Source of the DNA: Flavobacterium antarcticum DSM 19726
GTDB taxonomy: Bacteria; Bacteroidota; Bacteroidia; Flavobacteriales; Flavobacteriaceae
NCBI RefSeq assembly: GCF_000419685.1
Contig: NZ_ATTM01000001.1
Span: forward strand, 186,001 to 250,000
DNA length: 64,000 bases
Direction: 5' to 3'
Part shown: positions 8,544 to 17,186 of the stretch, in pieces
Numbering within the stretch: position 1 is the stretch's first letter
Layout: each line of letters starts with the position of its first letter
Position numbers and translations under genes: made by a program
Notes under the pieces: generated by a model
The model's input: only the letters and a program-made list of their open reading frames with translations
Told to the model about the DNA's origin: nothing
Database searches by the model: none

Positions 8544-10715
8544 TTATAAATTTTCTTTTATGAAATTAGTCATTTTCGTATACAACTGTAAACGTGTTTT
8601 TCCGCCATAAATACCGTGGTTTTTGTCCGGATAAATGGCCCAATCAAATTGTTTGTTGGCTTGAACCAAAGCTTCAATCATCAACATGGAATTCTGAACA
8701 TGTACATTGTCGTCTGCAGAACCGTGAATCAATAAAAAAGGTCCTTTTAATTTGCTTACGTGATTGATTGGTGAGTTTTCATCGTAACCTGAAGCATTTT
8801 CTTGAGGTGTTTGCATGTAGCGTTCCGTATAAACCGAATCATAAAATCTCCAGTTTGTAACAGGTGCTACTGCAATTGCCGATTTAAACACATCGTTTCC
8901 TTTTAAAAGACAATTAGACGACATGAAGCCACCGTAACTCCAGCCCCAAATCCCAATTCGAGAAGCATCAACATAATTCCATTTTCCAATGGTTTTCGCA
9001 GCATCAATTTGGTCTTCAACTTCAAATTTTCCAAGTTCTTTGTAAGTCACTTTCTTGAAATCAGCTCCTTTAAATCCAGTTCCTCTTCCGTCCACACAAA
9101 CCACAATATATCCTTCTTGGGAAAGCATCATGTACCACATGTCATTTGTATCCAACCATTTATTTGCAACCTGTTGCGAACCAGGTCCTGAATATTGGTA
9201 CATCAAAACCGGATATTTTTTCGAAGCATCAAAATCTTTAGGTTTAATCATCCAAGCGTTCAGTGCTTGACCTCCATCTGTTTTTAATTCTAAAAACTCC
9301 TTGGAAGGTAAGTTGTACTTTTCCATTCTCTTTGAAAGCGCCTCGTTTTCACGAATGATTTGCAATTCTTTTCCAGATTTCGCGTCGTTCAAACTGTAAA
9401 TCATTGGCGTTTTTGCATCTGAAAAAGTATTGATATAATACGCAAAATTTGGACTAAAAGTAGCTGAACTCGTTCCCGTTTTTGAAGAAAGACGTTTTTT
9501 ATTTTTTCCGTTTAAACTAATAGAATACACATCGCGGTTAATAGAACCATTTTCGACTGATTGGTAAAAAATAGTTTTTGTTGCTTCATTCAAACCATAA
9601 TAAGAAGTCACTTCCCAATTTCCTTTTGTGATTTGACTAATTTGTTTTCCTGATTTATCGTAATGGTATAAATGATTGAAACCATCTTTTTCACTACTCC
9701 AAATAAAACTGTTATCAGCTAGAAAAGTTAAGTTGTCTGTAATGTCAACGTATGCTTTGTCTTTCTCATTCAGAATTACTTTTGTGGTTCCTGTAGTTCC
9801 ATTTACAAAAAGTAAATCCAAATTATTCTGATGACGGTTAATGATTTGAGCACTCAATTCATTAGCATCATTCGTCCATTTAATTCTTGGAATGTAAAAG
9901 TCGTTGTATTTATCTAAATTAATTTTTGTCGGTTTTTTGGCATTCAAATCGTAAATATGCAAACTCACAATTGCGTTTTTCTCTCCTGCTTTTGGGTATT
10001 TAAAAGTTTGCTGAACCGGATATAAACCTTGGTCGTAAATGTCCATTGTAAATTCAGGCACTTCTGTTTCATCAAATCTTATAAATGCAATCTTATCGCT
10101 TGATGCATTCCAATCAAAAGCTCGTACAAAAGCAAATTCTTCTTCGTAAACCCAATCCGTAATTCCGTTGATGATACTGTTTTTCAATCCGTCAGTCGTA
10201 ATTTGTGCTAAAGATTGATTGGCAATGGTGTAAACGAATAAATTATTTTCTTTGGCAAAAGCAATTTTACTGCCGTCAGGCGAAAAAGTTGGCTCTTGAA
10301 TTTTATAGTCAAAAAGCTTGGTCATCTTCTTGCTCTTGATGTCATACAAATAATAATCAGCTACGAAAGAATGACGGAATATTTGGTCCGAATTTGTAGC
10401 AATTAATATCAAATCTTCCTTTTTGTTGAATGTGTAACTATCAATAGAAGGGAAATTTGGAAAATTTTTGGTATCAATAAAAGTATCCACTTTTTTGAGT
10501 GTGGCAAAGTCGTAAAGATCGATTTGCATACTTCTTGAATTTCGATCGAAATTTAAGATAGTATATTGGTTGGTGTTTTTCATGGACTGCAATTCGTCCA
10601 TGCCTTGCGTCCGAAACGCACCGCCCCAGATTTCTTCAAGCGTAATTTTTTGCTGTGCAAAAGTACTTATCGTAGCTAATAAAAAGAGAAATAAGAATTT
10701 CTTAAAATGATTCAT
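8544..10715 (-). CDS. Dipeptidyl peptidase IV-like S9 family serine peptidase
   Basis: This 723-residue exported peptidase has a signal peptide ending FAQQ near residue 22, a DPPIV_N beta-propeller (about 90-440) and an alpha/beta-hydrolase S9 domain (about 500-723). The catalytic residues are visible: Ser593 in GWSYGG, Asp at about 668 in HGSADDNVH, and His700 in DKNHGIYGG. The propeller holds a double-Glu motif (VYEEEFAF), as in DPP IV enzymes that trim X-Pro or X-Ala dipeptides from peptide N-termini. It heads the minus-strand block that continues into the POT transporters, so the likely role is releasing dipeptides in the periplasm for uptake. Confidence 0.92.
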   Translation of the reverse strand: MNHFKKFLFLFLLATISTFAQQKITLEEIWGGAFRTQGMDELQSMKNTNQYTILNFDRNSRSMQIDLYDFATLKKVDTFIDTKNFPNFPSIDSYTFNKKEDLILIATNSDQIFRHSFVADYYLYDIKSKKMTKLFDYKIQEPTFSPDGSKIAFAKENNLFVYTIANQSLAQITTDGLKNSIINGITDWVYEEEFAFVRAFDWNASSDKIAFIRFDETEVPEFTMDIYDQGLYPVQQTFKYPKAGEKNAIVSLHIYDLNAKKPTKINLDKYNDFYIPRIKWTNDANELSAQIINRHQNNLDLLFVNGTTGTTKVILNEKDKAYVDITDNLTFLADNSFIWSSEKDGFNHLYHYDKSGKQISQITKGNWEVTSYYGLNEATKTIFYQSVENGSINRDVYSISLNGKNKKRLSSKTGTSSATFSPNFAYYINTFSDAKTPMIYSLNDAKSGKELQIIRENEALSKRMEKYNLPSKEFLELKTDGGQALNAWMIKPKDFDASKKYPVLMYQYSGPGSQQVANKWLDTNDMWYMMLSQEGYIVVCVDGRGTGFKGADFKKVTYKELGKFEVEDQIDAAKTIGKWNYVDASRIGIWGWSYGGFMSSNCLLKGNDVFKSAIAVAPVTNWRFYDSVYTERYMQTPQENASGYDENSPINHVSKLKGPFLLIHGSADDNVHVQNSMLMIEALVQANKQFDWAIYPDKNHGIYGGKTRLQLYTKMTNFIKENL

Positions 10716-10869
10716 TTTTGGTAAGTTAAAAAAACATTCAATTTTAGTGAAAAAAAAGCAATAATCCGTGCTTTTAAGTGTTAAACCTTAAATAGAAGAA
10801 AGTAGTTTCTTACTGATAATGTAAAATATCTATTATAGAATATCAGCTGTAAATGGCTATAAAATATAA

Positions 10870-11694
10870 TTAAACAGCAACACTTCCCTTAATTCCAGGA
10901 TGTGGATCGTAACCTTCTAAAGTGAAATCTTCAAATTTGAAATCAAAAATATTACTGATTTCAGGATTTAAAATCATTGTAGGCAATGGTTTCACATCAC
11001 GGGAAAGTTGCAATTCCAATTGTTCAAAATGGTTGTTGTAAATATGTGCATCACCAAAAGTGTGAATAAAATCACCTGCTTTTAGTCCGCAAACTTGTGC
11101 AATCATCATTGTCAATAAAGCGTAAGATGCAATATTGAATGGAACACCTAAGAATATATCTGCACTTCTTTGATACAATTGACAAGATAATTTTCCTTCA
11201 GCGACATAGAATTGGAAAAACGCATGGCAAGGAGGGAGAGCCACTTTTCCGTTTGCTACGTTTTCTGAAAAAGATTTTGAAGTATCTGGTAAAACAGATG
11301 GATTCCAAGCGGAAACCAACATTCTTCTGCTGTTTGGATTGGTTTTCAACGTTTCGATGATTTCAGTAATCTGGTCGATTTCTTCCGAATTCCAATTCCT
11401 CCATTGATGGCCATAAACAGGACCTAAGTCCCCATTTTCATCAGCCCAATCATCCCAGATTCGAACGCCATTTTCTTTTAAATAGGCAATATTCGTTTCG
11501 CCTTTTAGAAACCAAAGTAATTCGTGTATAATTGATTTTAAATGTAATTTTTTAGTTGTAACCATTGGAAAACCTTCGGATAAATCAAAACGCATTTGGT
11601 ATCCAAAAACACTTTTTGTTCCTGTTCCTGTTCGGTCTCCTTTTTGAACGCCTTGTTTTAAAACGTAGTTAACTAATTCAATATATTGTTTCAT
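10870..11694 (-). CDS. thyA: Thymidylate synthase
   Basis: This is ThyA, which methylates dUMP to dTMP using methylene-tetrahydrofolate in the cytoplasm. I prefer the internal start [15 protein letters not shown] (274 residues), because the family begins there. An ATG 21 bp upstream would add MPKNSTT. The nucleophile is Cys156 in [11 protein letters not shown], and the paired arginines [15 protein letters not shown] contact the phosphate across the dimer. Before the catalytic loop there is a longer stretch ([14 protein letters not shown]) than in the E. coli enzyme. It is the last gene of a run beginning with the bifunctional nuclease. Confidence 0.96.
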   Translation of the reverse strand: MKQYIELVNYVLKQGVQKGDRTGTGTKSVFGYQMRFDLSEGFPMVTTKKLHLKSIIHELLWFLKGETNIAYLKENGVRIWDDWADENGDLGPVYGHQWRNWNSEEIDQITEIIETLKTNPNSRRMLVSAWNPSVLPDTSKSFSENVANGKVALPPCHAFFQFYVAEGKLSCQLYQRSADIFLGVPFNIASYALLTMMIAQVCGLKAGDFIHTFGDAHIYNNHFEQLELQLSRDVKPLPTMILNPEISNIFDFKFEDFTLEGYDPHPGIKGSVAV

Positions 11695-11735
11695 TGTTGT
11701 AGAGTTTTTAGGCATTCGCCAATGACAAATTTATT

Positions 11736-12368
11736 TTATTGTCTTATGTAAATTTCACCTTGAGTAAAACCATTTTGTTTGATGAAAGCTTTAAATTGCT
11801 TCTTAGGCGGTTTAACTCTAAAAGGTTTAGTTGTATCTTTTTTGCTTTCAGTAATAGATTCCATCAAATTCATTTCATCAATGGTTTTTATGCCATTAAT
11901 TTGCAAAATACCCTTATTTATAGATAGTTTTTCGACTTCCCAAAAGTCAGTATCAGTTTTATTATTTAGAAAATAATAACCTTTGAATTTCTTTAAAACG
12001 TACGTTTTTTTAAGATTAAAAGTGGTATCAGCATAAATGTAATTGCTAAATAAGGAATCATTTATTTTTAAAATTTTGTATTTTACCTTTGAGTTTAACA
12101 AGTATAAAGTATCATTTACAATACGTTCATTTTTGTCTAATTCTGAAATTTTCAAGGTGTCATCTAGCGTGATTTTTTTTAAAATAAAATACTTTCCAAT
12201 TTCTAATTGAGAATTTTCATCAGGATTATAGTAAGTGCCAATGAGTTTTTTAGGAAATTCCTTTTGCTCTTTTACATTTTCAGGTTGACTAACTTCAAAA
12301 ATAACCGTAGCATTTTTGCAGGAGTAAAGTGCTGAAATTGTAGCTATTAAAATCAATTTTTGTTTCAT
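11736..12368 (-). CDS. Putative lipoprotein of unknown function
   Basis: I do not recognise this 210-residue protein. It starts MKQKLILIATISALYSCKN, a short hydrophobic leader ending at a cysteine, consistent with a lipoprotein attached at Cys17. The rest is Lys/Asp/Thr-rich and beta-strand-like, with no catalytic motif I can name. The C-terminus has basic stretches (RVKPPKKQFKAFIKQ). It lies 20 bp upstream of the thyA start region and downstream of the bifunctional nuclease, all in one direction. No transport or enzyme role can be assigned. Confidence 0.7.
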   Translation of the reverse strand: MKQKLILIATISALYSCKNATVIFEVSQPENVKEQKEFPKKLIGTYYNPDENSQLEIGKYFILKKITLDDTLKISELDKNERIVNDTLYLLNSKVKYKILKINDSLFSNYIYADTTFNLKKTYVLKKFKGYYFLNNKTDTDFWEVEKLSINKGILQINGIKTIDEMNLMESITESKKDTTKPFRVKPPKKQFKAFIKQNGFTQGEIYIRQ

Positions 12369-12383
12369 TTTAATGTATTTTAC

Positions 12384-12432
12384 TCTACTTTTTAACCTAA
12401 CATCTTGAACCCTAAACCTAATACCATGAACC
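12384..12432. repeat. Short degenerate AACCTA-type repeats between two genes
   Basis: The gap between the bifunctional nuclease and the lipoprotein gene contains AACCTAAC, GAACCCTAAACCTA and GAACCTATA in close succession. The same kind of small CAACCTA/AACCTA repeats appears inside aroA at 56661-56968. There is no clear hairpin or promoter in it. Confidence 0.5.
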
Positions 12433-12439
12433 TATAAAG

Positions 12440-13063
12440 CTATCTTCTCGAAATCTCATCCCGAATTTTAGCTGCCTTTTCGTAGTCTTCATTTTCAACA
12501 GCTTCATTAAGCAAGTCATTCAATTCAGATAAACTTTGCTTTGCATACGTTCCGCCTTCCGCTACATTTGATTCTTCTGGAATGCCAAAAGTTTCAGGAG
12601 CTGATAAAATGTCATCACCTGACGCGTCAAATTCACCTTCTTTGGGATTGGTTTTCAAATAAATTCCCGCTTTGTCTAGAATGTTTTTATAAGTGAAAAT
12701 GGAAGCCGAAAAACGCAAGGCTAGTGCAATTGCATCCGACGTTCTAGCGTCAATAATTTCCTCAATTTTATCGCGTTCGCAAATGATGCTTGAAAAGAAA
12801 ACGCCGTCCACTAATTTATGGATAATGACTTGTTTGACCACAATATCAAAACGGTCGGCAAAACTTTTAAATAAGTCGTGCGTCAACGGACGAGGTGGCT
12901 TGATTTCTTTTTCTAACGCAATTGCAATCGATTGGGCTTCAAAAGCACCAATGACAATTGGAAGTTTGCGGTCGCCATCGACTTCATTTAGTATTAAAGC
13001 GTAAGCCCCATTCTGCGTTTGGCTATAGGATATACCTTTGATGGTTAGTTTTACTAAGCTCAT
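12440..13063 (-). CDS. Bifunctional nuclease family protein (DUF151) with C-terminal UVR motif
   Basis: This 207-residue protein has an N-terminal BFN/DUF151 domain (about residues 1-140) with the family phrases LPIVIGAFEAQSIAIALE, RPLTHDLF and ARTSDAIALALR. The end (about 170-207, NEDYEKAAKIRDEIS) is a UvrB/UvrC-type UVR motif, typical of the Bacteroidetes members. Family members show DNase/RNase activity in vitro, but the role in the cell is not settled. The 71 bp after it contain a run of short AACCTA-type repeats. It follows the etf genes, separated by their terminator. Confidence 0.9.
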   Translation of the reverse strand: MSLVKLTIKGISYSQTQNGAYALILNEVDGDRKLPIVIGAFEAQSIAIALEKEIKPPRPLTHDLFKSFADRFDIVVKQVIIHKLVDGVFFSSIICERDKIEEIIDARTSDAIALALRFSASIFTYKNILDKAGIYLKTNPKEGEFDASGDDILSAPETFGIPEESNVAEGGTYAKQSLSELNDLLNEAVENEDYEKAAKIRDEISRR

Positions 13064-13093
13064 TTTTAAGGAAATAAATTTGATTTTTAAAAT

Positions 13094-13142
13094 AAAAAAA
13101 GGCTATCTGAACTTGATATTTCTATCTCAATTCAGATAGCCC
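13094..13142 (-). terminator. Strong terminator after etfA
   Basis: GGCTATCTGAA (13101-13111) pairs perfectly with TTCAGATAGCC (13131-13141). On the minus strand it is followed by seven T residues (13100-13094). It ends the etfB-etfA unit and insulates the nuclease gene. Confidence 0.85.
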
Positions 13143-13168
13143 CAATATGGGCACAATTTAAAGAATAT

Positions 13169-14137
13169 TTACGAATTAGCCTTGAATTCGCGTAATTTTT
13201 CAGTTAATCTCGGAACGATATCAAATGCATCACCTACGATTCCGTAATCTGCTACTTTGAAAAAAGGCGCTTCCGGATCTGAATTGATTACCACTTTTAC
13301 TTTCGAAGAGCTGATTCCCGCGATATGCTGAATAGCTCCTGAAATTCCAACTGCAATATATAAATTGGTGGCTACTGGTTTTCCAGTTTGACCAACGTGT
13401 TCACTGTGAGGTCTCCATCCTAAATCTGAAACGGGTTTAGAACATGCTGTTGCAGCTCCTAAAACGGAAGCCAAATCTTCGAGCATTCCCCAATTTTCTG
13501 GACCTTTCAATCCACGTCCGCCAGAAACAACAACTTCGGCATCAGCAATCGTTACTTTTCCAGAAGCTTTTTCAACACTTTCCACTTTAACGCTGAAATC
13601 ACCGTCGTTAAGTGTTGGAGCGAAATCTTCTTCAGTTAGAGTTGAAGCATTTTCAACCAATCCATAAGAGTTTTTAGCTAAGCTCAACACTTTTACTTCT
13701 GTTTCTAATTCAGAAATAACGTAAGCCTTGTTAGAGAAAGCTGTTCTTTTTACTTGAAAAGGTGACATGCTTACTGGTAAGCCAACCACATTTGAAGCAA
13801 AACTTGCGTTTAATCCTACAGCAACTAGTGGAGCCATGTATAAACTGTCTGTTGTAGAAGAAAGTAAAACTAATTTTACGTTTTCCTTGTCAGCTGCTTG
13901 TTTGATTATGTCAGCGTATGCTTTTGCTGTGAAGTTTTTTAACTTGTCGTTAGAAACTTTCAACACTTTATCTACACCGTATTTTGATAATTCAGCTGCA
14001 TTTGTATTGTTTACAGTAATTGCAGTTACTGTTGTATTTAATGATTCAGCTACTTTTTTTGCATAAGAAGCCAACTCGAAAGCTACTTTTTTGAATTTTC
14101 CTTCTGAAGAAGATTCTGCATATATTAATATTGACAT
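13169..14137 (-). CDS. etfA: Electron transfer flavoprotein subunit alpha
   Basis: EtfA (322 residues) carries the FAD of the soluble flavoprotein that takes electrons from acyl-CoA and related dehydrogenases to the quinone pool. The C-terminal FAD-binding domain is complete: GGRGLKGPENWGMLEDLA, then SDLGWRPHSEHVGQTGKPV, VGISGAIQHIAGI, and VINSDPEAPFFKVADYGIVGD. The N-terminal domain (1-190) is the ETF alpha/beta fold. It follows etfB by 96 bp rather than overlapping; that gap holds two copies of a 12-mer (TTTGATTTTAGA). A terminator follows. Confidence 0.96.
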   Translation of the reverse strand: MSILIYAESSSEGKFKKVAFELASYAKKVAESLNTTVTAITVNNTNAAELSKYGVDKVLKVSNDKLKNFTAKAYADIIKQAADKENVKLVLLSSTTDSLYMAPLVAVGLNASFASNVVGLPVSMSPFQVKRTAFSNKAYVISELETEVKVLSLAKNSYGLVENASTLTEEDFAPTLNDGDFSVKVESVEKASGKVTIADAEVVVSGGRGLKGPENWGMLEDLASVLGAATACSKPVSDLGWRPHSEHVGQTGKPVATNLYIAVGISGAIQHIAGISSSKVKVVINSDPEAPFFKVADYGIVGDAFDIVPRLTEKLREFKANS

Positions 14138-14148
14138 AGTCTTAAATA

Positions 14149-14198
14149 TTTGATTTTAGAATTATGATTTTTGAAGCGTGTTTAATTTTGATTTTAGA
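14149..14198. repeat. Pair of 12-bp direct repeats between etfB and etfA
   Basis: TTTGATTTTAGA occurs at 14149-14160 and again at 14187-14198, with related GATTTTTGA and GATTTTAAT pieces between and after. This explains the unusually long gap inside the etf operon. Such A/T-rich short repeats are common in flavobacterial intergenic DNA. Confidence 0.6.
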
Positions 14199-14233
14199 CA
14201 TAGATTTTAATCTCAAATCTAAATTCAAACATC

Positions 14234-14980
14234 TTAAATCACTTTAGCCTCGTTGTGTAATAAATTAATTAATTCATCCAAGTTATCAGGACTGATTAAT
14301 TTTACTGCTGATTTAGCCGCTGGTTTTTCAAACTTCACCGCTTTCGTAGTTACTTCGGCATTAACAGGCTCTAAAACAGTCAAGGCTTTAGTTCTTGCTG
14401 TCATAATTCCTCTCATGTTTGGAATTTTCAAATCTTTCTCTTCTACTAAACCTTTTTGACCACCAATAATTAATGGCAAAGTTGTAGAAACGATTTCTTT
14501 TCCACCGTCGATTTCTCTTGAAGCAGTTGCTGAAGTTCCATCTACTTTTAATTCCGTACAAGAATTTACGAAATTGTAGCCTAAAATAGCCGCTAACATC
14601 CCAGGAACCATTCCGCCGTTGTAATCTAATGACTCTTTTCCTGCGATAATTAAATCGTAGTTTCCTGCTTTAATTACTTCTGCTAATTGAGTCGCTACGA
14701 AAAAGCCATCTTTTGGTGCAGCGTTTACACGAATTGCTTCGTTTGCTCCAATAGCTAATGCTTTACGCAAAGTTGGTTCTGTATCTGGACCACCAACATT
14801 CACAACAGTTACGTTTGCTCCTTGTTGTTCTTGGAACCAAATTGCTCTTGTTAAACCAAATTCGTCGTTAGGGTTAATTACAAATTGAACGCCATTTGTG
14901 TCAAACTCAGCGTCTCCATTGGTGAAATTAATCTTGGAAGTAGTATCAGGCACGTGACTGATGCAAACTAATATTTTCAT
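14234..14980 (-). CDS. etfB: Electron transfer flavoprotein subunit beta
   Basis: EtfB (248 residues) pairs with EtfA and binds AMP. The family features are visible: MKILVCISHVPDTTSKINF at the N-terminus, RKALAIGANEAIRV, then LIIAGKESLDYNGGMVPGMLAAILG, and the near C-terminal NMRGIMTARTKAL recognition-loop region. It is the first gene of the etfBA unit. Upstream lies a perfect 12-bp palindrome (TATGCATGCATA, 15046-15057) that could be an operator, and a weak -7-like box TATTTTCG. Confidence 0.96.
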   Translation of the reverse strand: MKILVCISHVPDTTSKINFTNGDAEFDTNGVQFVINPNDEFGLTRAIWFQEQQGANVTVVNVGGPDTEPTLRKALAIGANEAIRVNAAPKDGFFVATQLAEVIKAGNYDLIIAGKESLDYNGGMVPGMLAAILGYNFVNSCTELKVDGTSATASREIDGGKEIVSTTLPLIIGGQKGLVEEKDLKIPNMRGIMTARTKALTVLEPVNAEVTTKAVKFEKPAAKSAVKLISPDNLDELINLLHNEAKVI

Positions 14981-15110
14981 CTTTATTGTTATTTAGATTA
15001 TCGTATTTTGGCTACGAAAATACAACTATTTTTTAAAAAAAGAACTATGCATGCATAATATATAGTGATATTTTGAGCTATTTATCAGGTTGGTAATTGT
15101 ACACAAAAAA

Positions 15111-15137
15111 GGCTAATCTTCTAGAAAATTAGCCTTT
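15111..15137 (-). terminator. Terminator after the 15164-15706 gene
   Basis: GGCTAAT (15111-15117) and ATTAGCC (15128-15134) form the core of a stem flanked by AAA/TTT. On the minus strand it is followed by six T residues. It lies 27 bp past the stop codon. Confidence 0.75.
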
Positions 15138-15163
15138 GTTATTGAATGTAAATGTCTTTTTTA

Positions 15164-15706
15164 CTATAATTCCCCTTTTATAATGGCAAAATCAATCAAA
15201 ATCGCAATTGTTTTTCCAGCTCCTTTTGCCATAGCATGCACGATTTGTTCGCCGGTATCTTTGTCCGTGTAGATTTTAAAAGTGTCGATTTTCCATTTCG
15301 TATTTGCAGCAGTTTTGTCTAATGCGTTTTCAGTTACATATTTTTCGCTTACTACGGCGTTCATCAAACTTCCCATACTGTCGCTGATCATGTCGTTGCT
15401 TGCTAACGTTTGAACATTGTCAAGATTAGCTGAAATGCTATTGACATCCGTTACGTTCATGTTTCTGACATCATTAATTGATTTTGCTGCATTGGTGATG
15501 TTTTTTAGCGATAGCGAAGATTTGAATTCGTAGACAAATGCAAACTTATCGCCGTTACTTGGTTCTTTTAGTTGAATGATTTCGTCCACATTAAATGTTC
15601 GGCCGTTTTTAGCGGTAAATGTTTCTTCTGATTTTTTTCCTTTGATTTGGGCAAGTGCCGTTATTGAAACAAATAGAATCAATAAGGAGGTAATTGTTGT
15701 TTTCAT
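15164..15706 (-). CDS. Exported protein of unknown function
   Basis: This is a 180-residue protein with a signal peptide (cleavage expected after ITALAQ, near residue 20). The mature part has no motif I can name. It contains a coiled or helical middle (NITNAAKSINDVRNMNVTDVNSI) and a hydrophobic end (AKGAGKTIAILIDFAIIKG) that could be a beta-strand pair or a membrane contact. It is a single gene with its own terminator. Upstream a weak -7-like box (CAACTTTG on the minus strand, 15746-15753) lies just below an inverted repeat, ATACGG-N6-CCGTAT, at a position suited to an activator site. Confidence 0.75.
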   Translation of the reverse strand: MKTTITSLLILFVSITALAQIKGKKSEETFTAKNGRTFNVDEIIQLKEPSNGDKFAFVYEFKSSLSLKNITNAAKSINDVRNMNVTDVNSISANLDNVQTLASNDMISDSMGSLMNAVVSEKYVTENALDKTAANTKWKIDTFKIYTDKDTGEQIVHAMAKGAGKTIAILIDFAIIKGEL

Positions 15707-15775
15707 GATATGGTTTTTTTAATGATTAAACTTTTAATAGTTTACCAAAGTTGCACAATATTGGAAATGAAGTAA

Positions 15776-15793
15776 ATACGGTAAATGCCGTAT
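15776..15793. promoter_or_regulatory. Inverted repeat ATACGG-N6-CCGTAT, possible operator
   Basis: The two 6-bp arms are perfectly complementary. The site is about 30 bp upstream of the -7-like box of the 15164-15706 gene, where an activator would bind. No regulator can be named. Confidence 0.4.
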
Positions 15794-15857
15794 ATTTTTA
15801 ATTTCTATTGAAATTAAGATTTTTAGTGTGAAATTTAAAATAGCTGAAAACCATAAA

Positions 15858-15956
15858 ATCCCTATCCCGAAGTCTCGGGACGGAGAGGAGTGAGCATCCT
15901 TTTTCCTGCTTTCTTTAAGCAGGAAAAAGATAAAACGGATAGCCGGAAATAGCTCC
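15858..15956. repeat. Flavobacterial palindromic intergenic element (copy 1)
   Basis: This is a non-coding element with two internal hairpins: TCCCGA-AGTC-TCGGGA (15865-15880) and a perfect 13-bp stem, CTTTTTCCTGCTT with AAGCAGGAAAAAG (15899-15929). It ends GATAGCCGGAAATAGCTCC. It resembles elements I know from many Flavobacterium genomes (GAGTG, ATCCTTTTT, then AACGGA, then GCGGGA and AGCTCC). It fills much of the 338-bp gap between the 15164-15706 gene and pdhB. A related copy lies at 35379-35464. Confidence 0.65.
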
Positions 15957-16002
15957 TAAATATTTTAAAAGTTATTTATGTCGTTATATAGGTTTTAATT
16001 TT

Positions 16003-16010
16003 TATTTTTG
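16003..16010 (+). promoter_or_regulatory. -7 promoter box of pdhB
   Basis: TATTTTTG matches the Bacteroidetes -7 consensus TAnnTTTG, 34 bp before the start codon. The -33 region has no exact TTTG. Confidence 0.55.
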
Positions 16011-16044
16011 CAGTTCAAAATTTAAGAAGATAAATTTTTACGAT

Positions 16045-17025
16045 ATGAGGACTATCCAATTTAGAGAAGCTATTTGTGAAGCGATGAGCGAAGAAATGCG
16101 TCGCGATGAATCAATATATTTAATGGGAGAAGAAGTGGCCGAATACAACGGTGCTTACAAAGCTTCCAAAGGAATGTTGGACGAATTTGGTCCCAAACGT
16201 GTGATAGATACTCCAATTGCAGAACTTGGTTTTGCTGGAATTGCAGTAGGTTCAGCAATGAACGGTAACCGTCCGATTGTAGAATTTATGACGTTCAACT
16301 TCTCATTAGTAGGAATTGACCAGATTATCAATAACGCAGCTAAAATGCGCCAAATGTCAGCGGGACAATTCCCAATGCCAATGGTTTTTAGAGGTCCAAC
16401 CGCTTCTGCAGGACAATTAGGTGCGACACACTCTCAAGCTTTTGAAAGTTGGTACGCAAACTGTCCAGGTTTAAAAGTAGTAGTTCCATCAACGGTTTAT
16501 GATGCGAAAGGTCTTTTGAAAGCAGCTATTCGCGACAACGACCCAGTTATTTTCATGGAATCGGAACAAATGTATGGCGACAAAGGAGAAGTTCCTGAAG
16601 AAGATTACATCATTCCTATTGGAGTTGCTGATGTTAAAAGAGAAGGTACGGATGTAACGATTGTTTCTTTTGGTAAAATTATCAAAGAAGCTCATATTGC
16701 TGCTGAAGAACTTGCAAAAGAAGGAATTTCATGTGAAATTATCGATTTAAGAACGGTTCGTCCAATGGATTATGACGCGATTATCAAATCGGTTAAGAAA
16801 ACAAATAGATTAGTAGTTCTTGAAGAAGCTTGGCCTTTTGGAAGTGTTGCTTCAGAAATTACGTATATGGTTCAAGAAAGAGCTTTTGACTTTTTAGATG
16901 CTCCAATTCAGAGAATCACAACTGCTGATACGCCAGCTCCATACGCTCCAAACTTATTAAAAGACTGGTTGCCAAATGCAGAAGACGTAATTAAAGCGGT
17001 TAAAAAAGTAGCTTACAAAAAGTAA
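16045..17025 (+). CDS. pdhB: Pyruvate dehydrogenase E1 component subunit beta
   Basis: This 326-residue protein is the E1 beta chain of the pyruvate (2-oxo acid) dehydrogenase complex, which with E1 alpha decarboxylates pyruvate using thiamine diphosphate. Family phrases are REAICEAMSEEMRRDESIYLMGEEVAEYNGAYK (read in parts), the Glu that contacts thiamine diphosphate in the LMGEEV region, RVIDTPIAELGFAGIAVGSAM, QLGATHSQAFESWYANCPGLKVV, and the C-terminal transketolase domain ending KRTNRLVVLEEAWPFG-like (KKTNRLVVLEEAWPFG). The alpha subunit is not adjacent. It is a single gene with its own promoter and terminator, next to the divergent etf region. Confidence 0.94.
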   Translation: MRTIQFREAICEAMSEEMRRDESIYLMGEEVAEYNGAYKASKGMLDEFGPKRVIDTPIAELGFAGIAVGSAMNGNRPIVEFMTFNFSLVGIDQIINNAAKMRQMSAGQFPMPMVFRGPTASAGQLGATHSQAFESWYANCPGLKVVVPSTVYDAKGLLKAAIRDNDPVIFMESEQMYGDKGEVPEEDYIIPIGVADVKREGTDVTIVSFGKIIKEAHIAAEELAKEGISCEIIDLRTVRPMDYDAIIKSVKKTNRLVVLEEAWPFGSVASEITYMVQERAFDFLDAPIQRITTADTPAPYAPNLLKDWLPNAEDVIKAVKKVAYKK

Positions 17026-17096
17026 TTTGCAATCAATACATACCATAAGTTTACGAATTAAAAATATTTTTTCTTTGCAACTTATTACTATATTTG

Positions 17097-17133
17097 AACT
17101 TCATCATGGGTAACTTTGGTGAAGTTTTTTTTT
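17097..17133 (+). terminator. Terminator after pdhB
   Basis: AACTTCATC and GGTGAAGTT form a stem with one mismatch, followed by a run of nine T residues. It lies about 70 bp past the pdhB stop. Confidence 0.75.
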
Positions 17134-17186
17134 AGAAGTTTACCCCAAATAAAAGTCCAACTTCTTTTTTTAGCAGCATTTAATAT

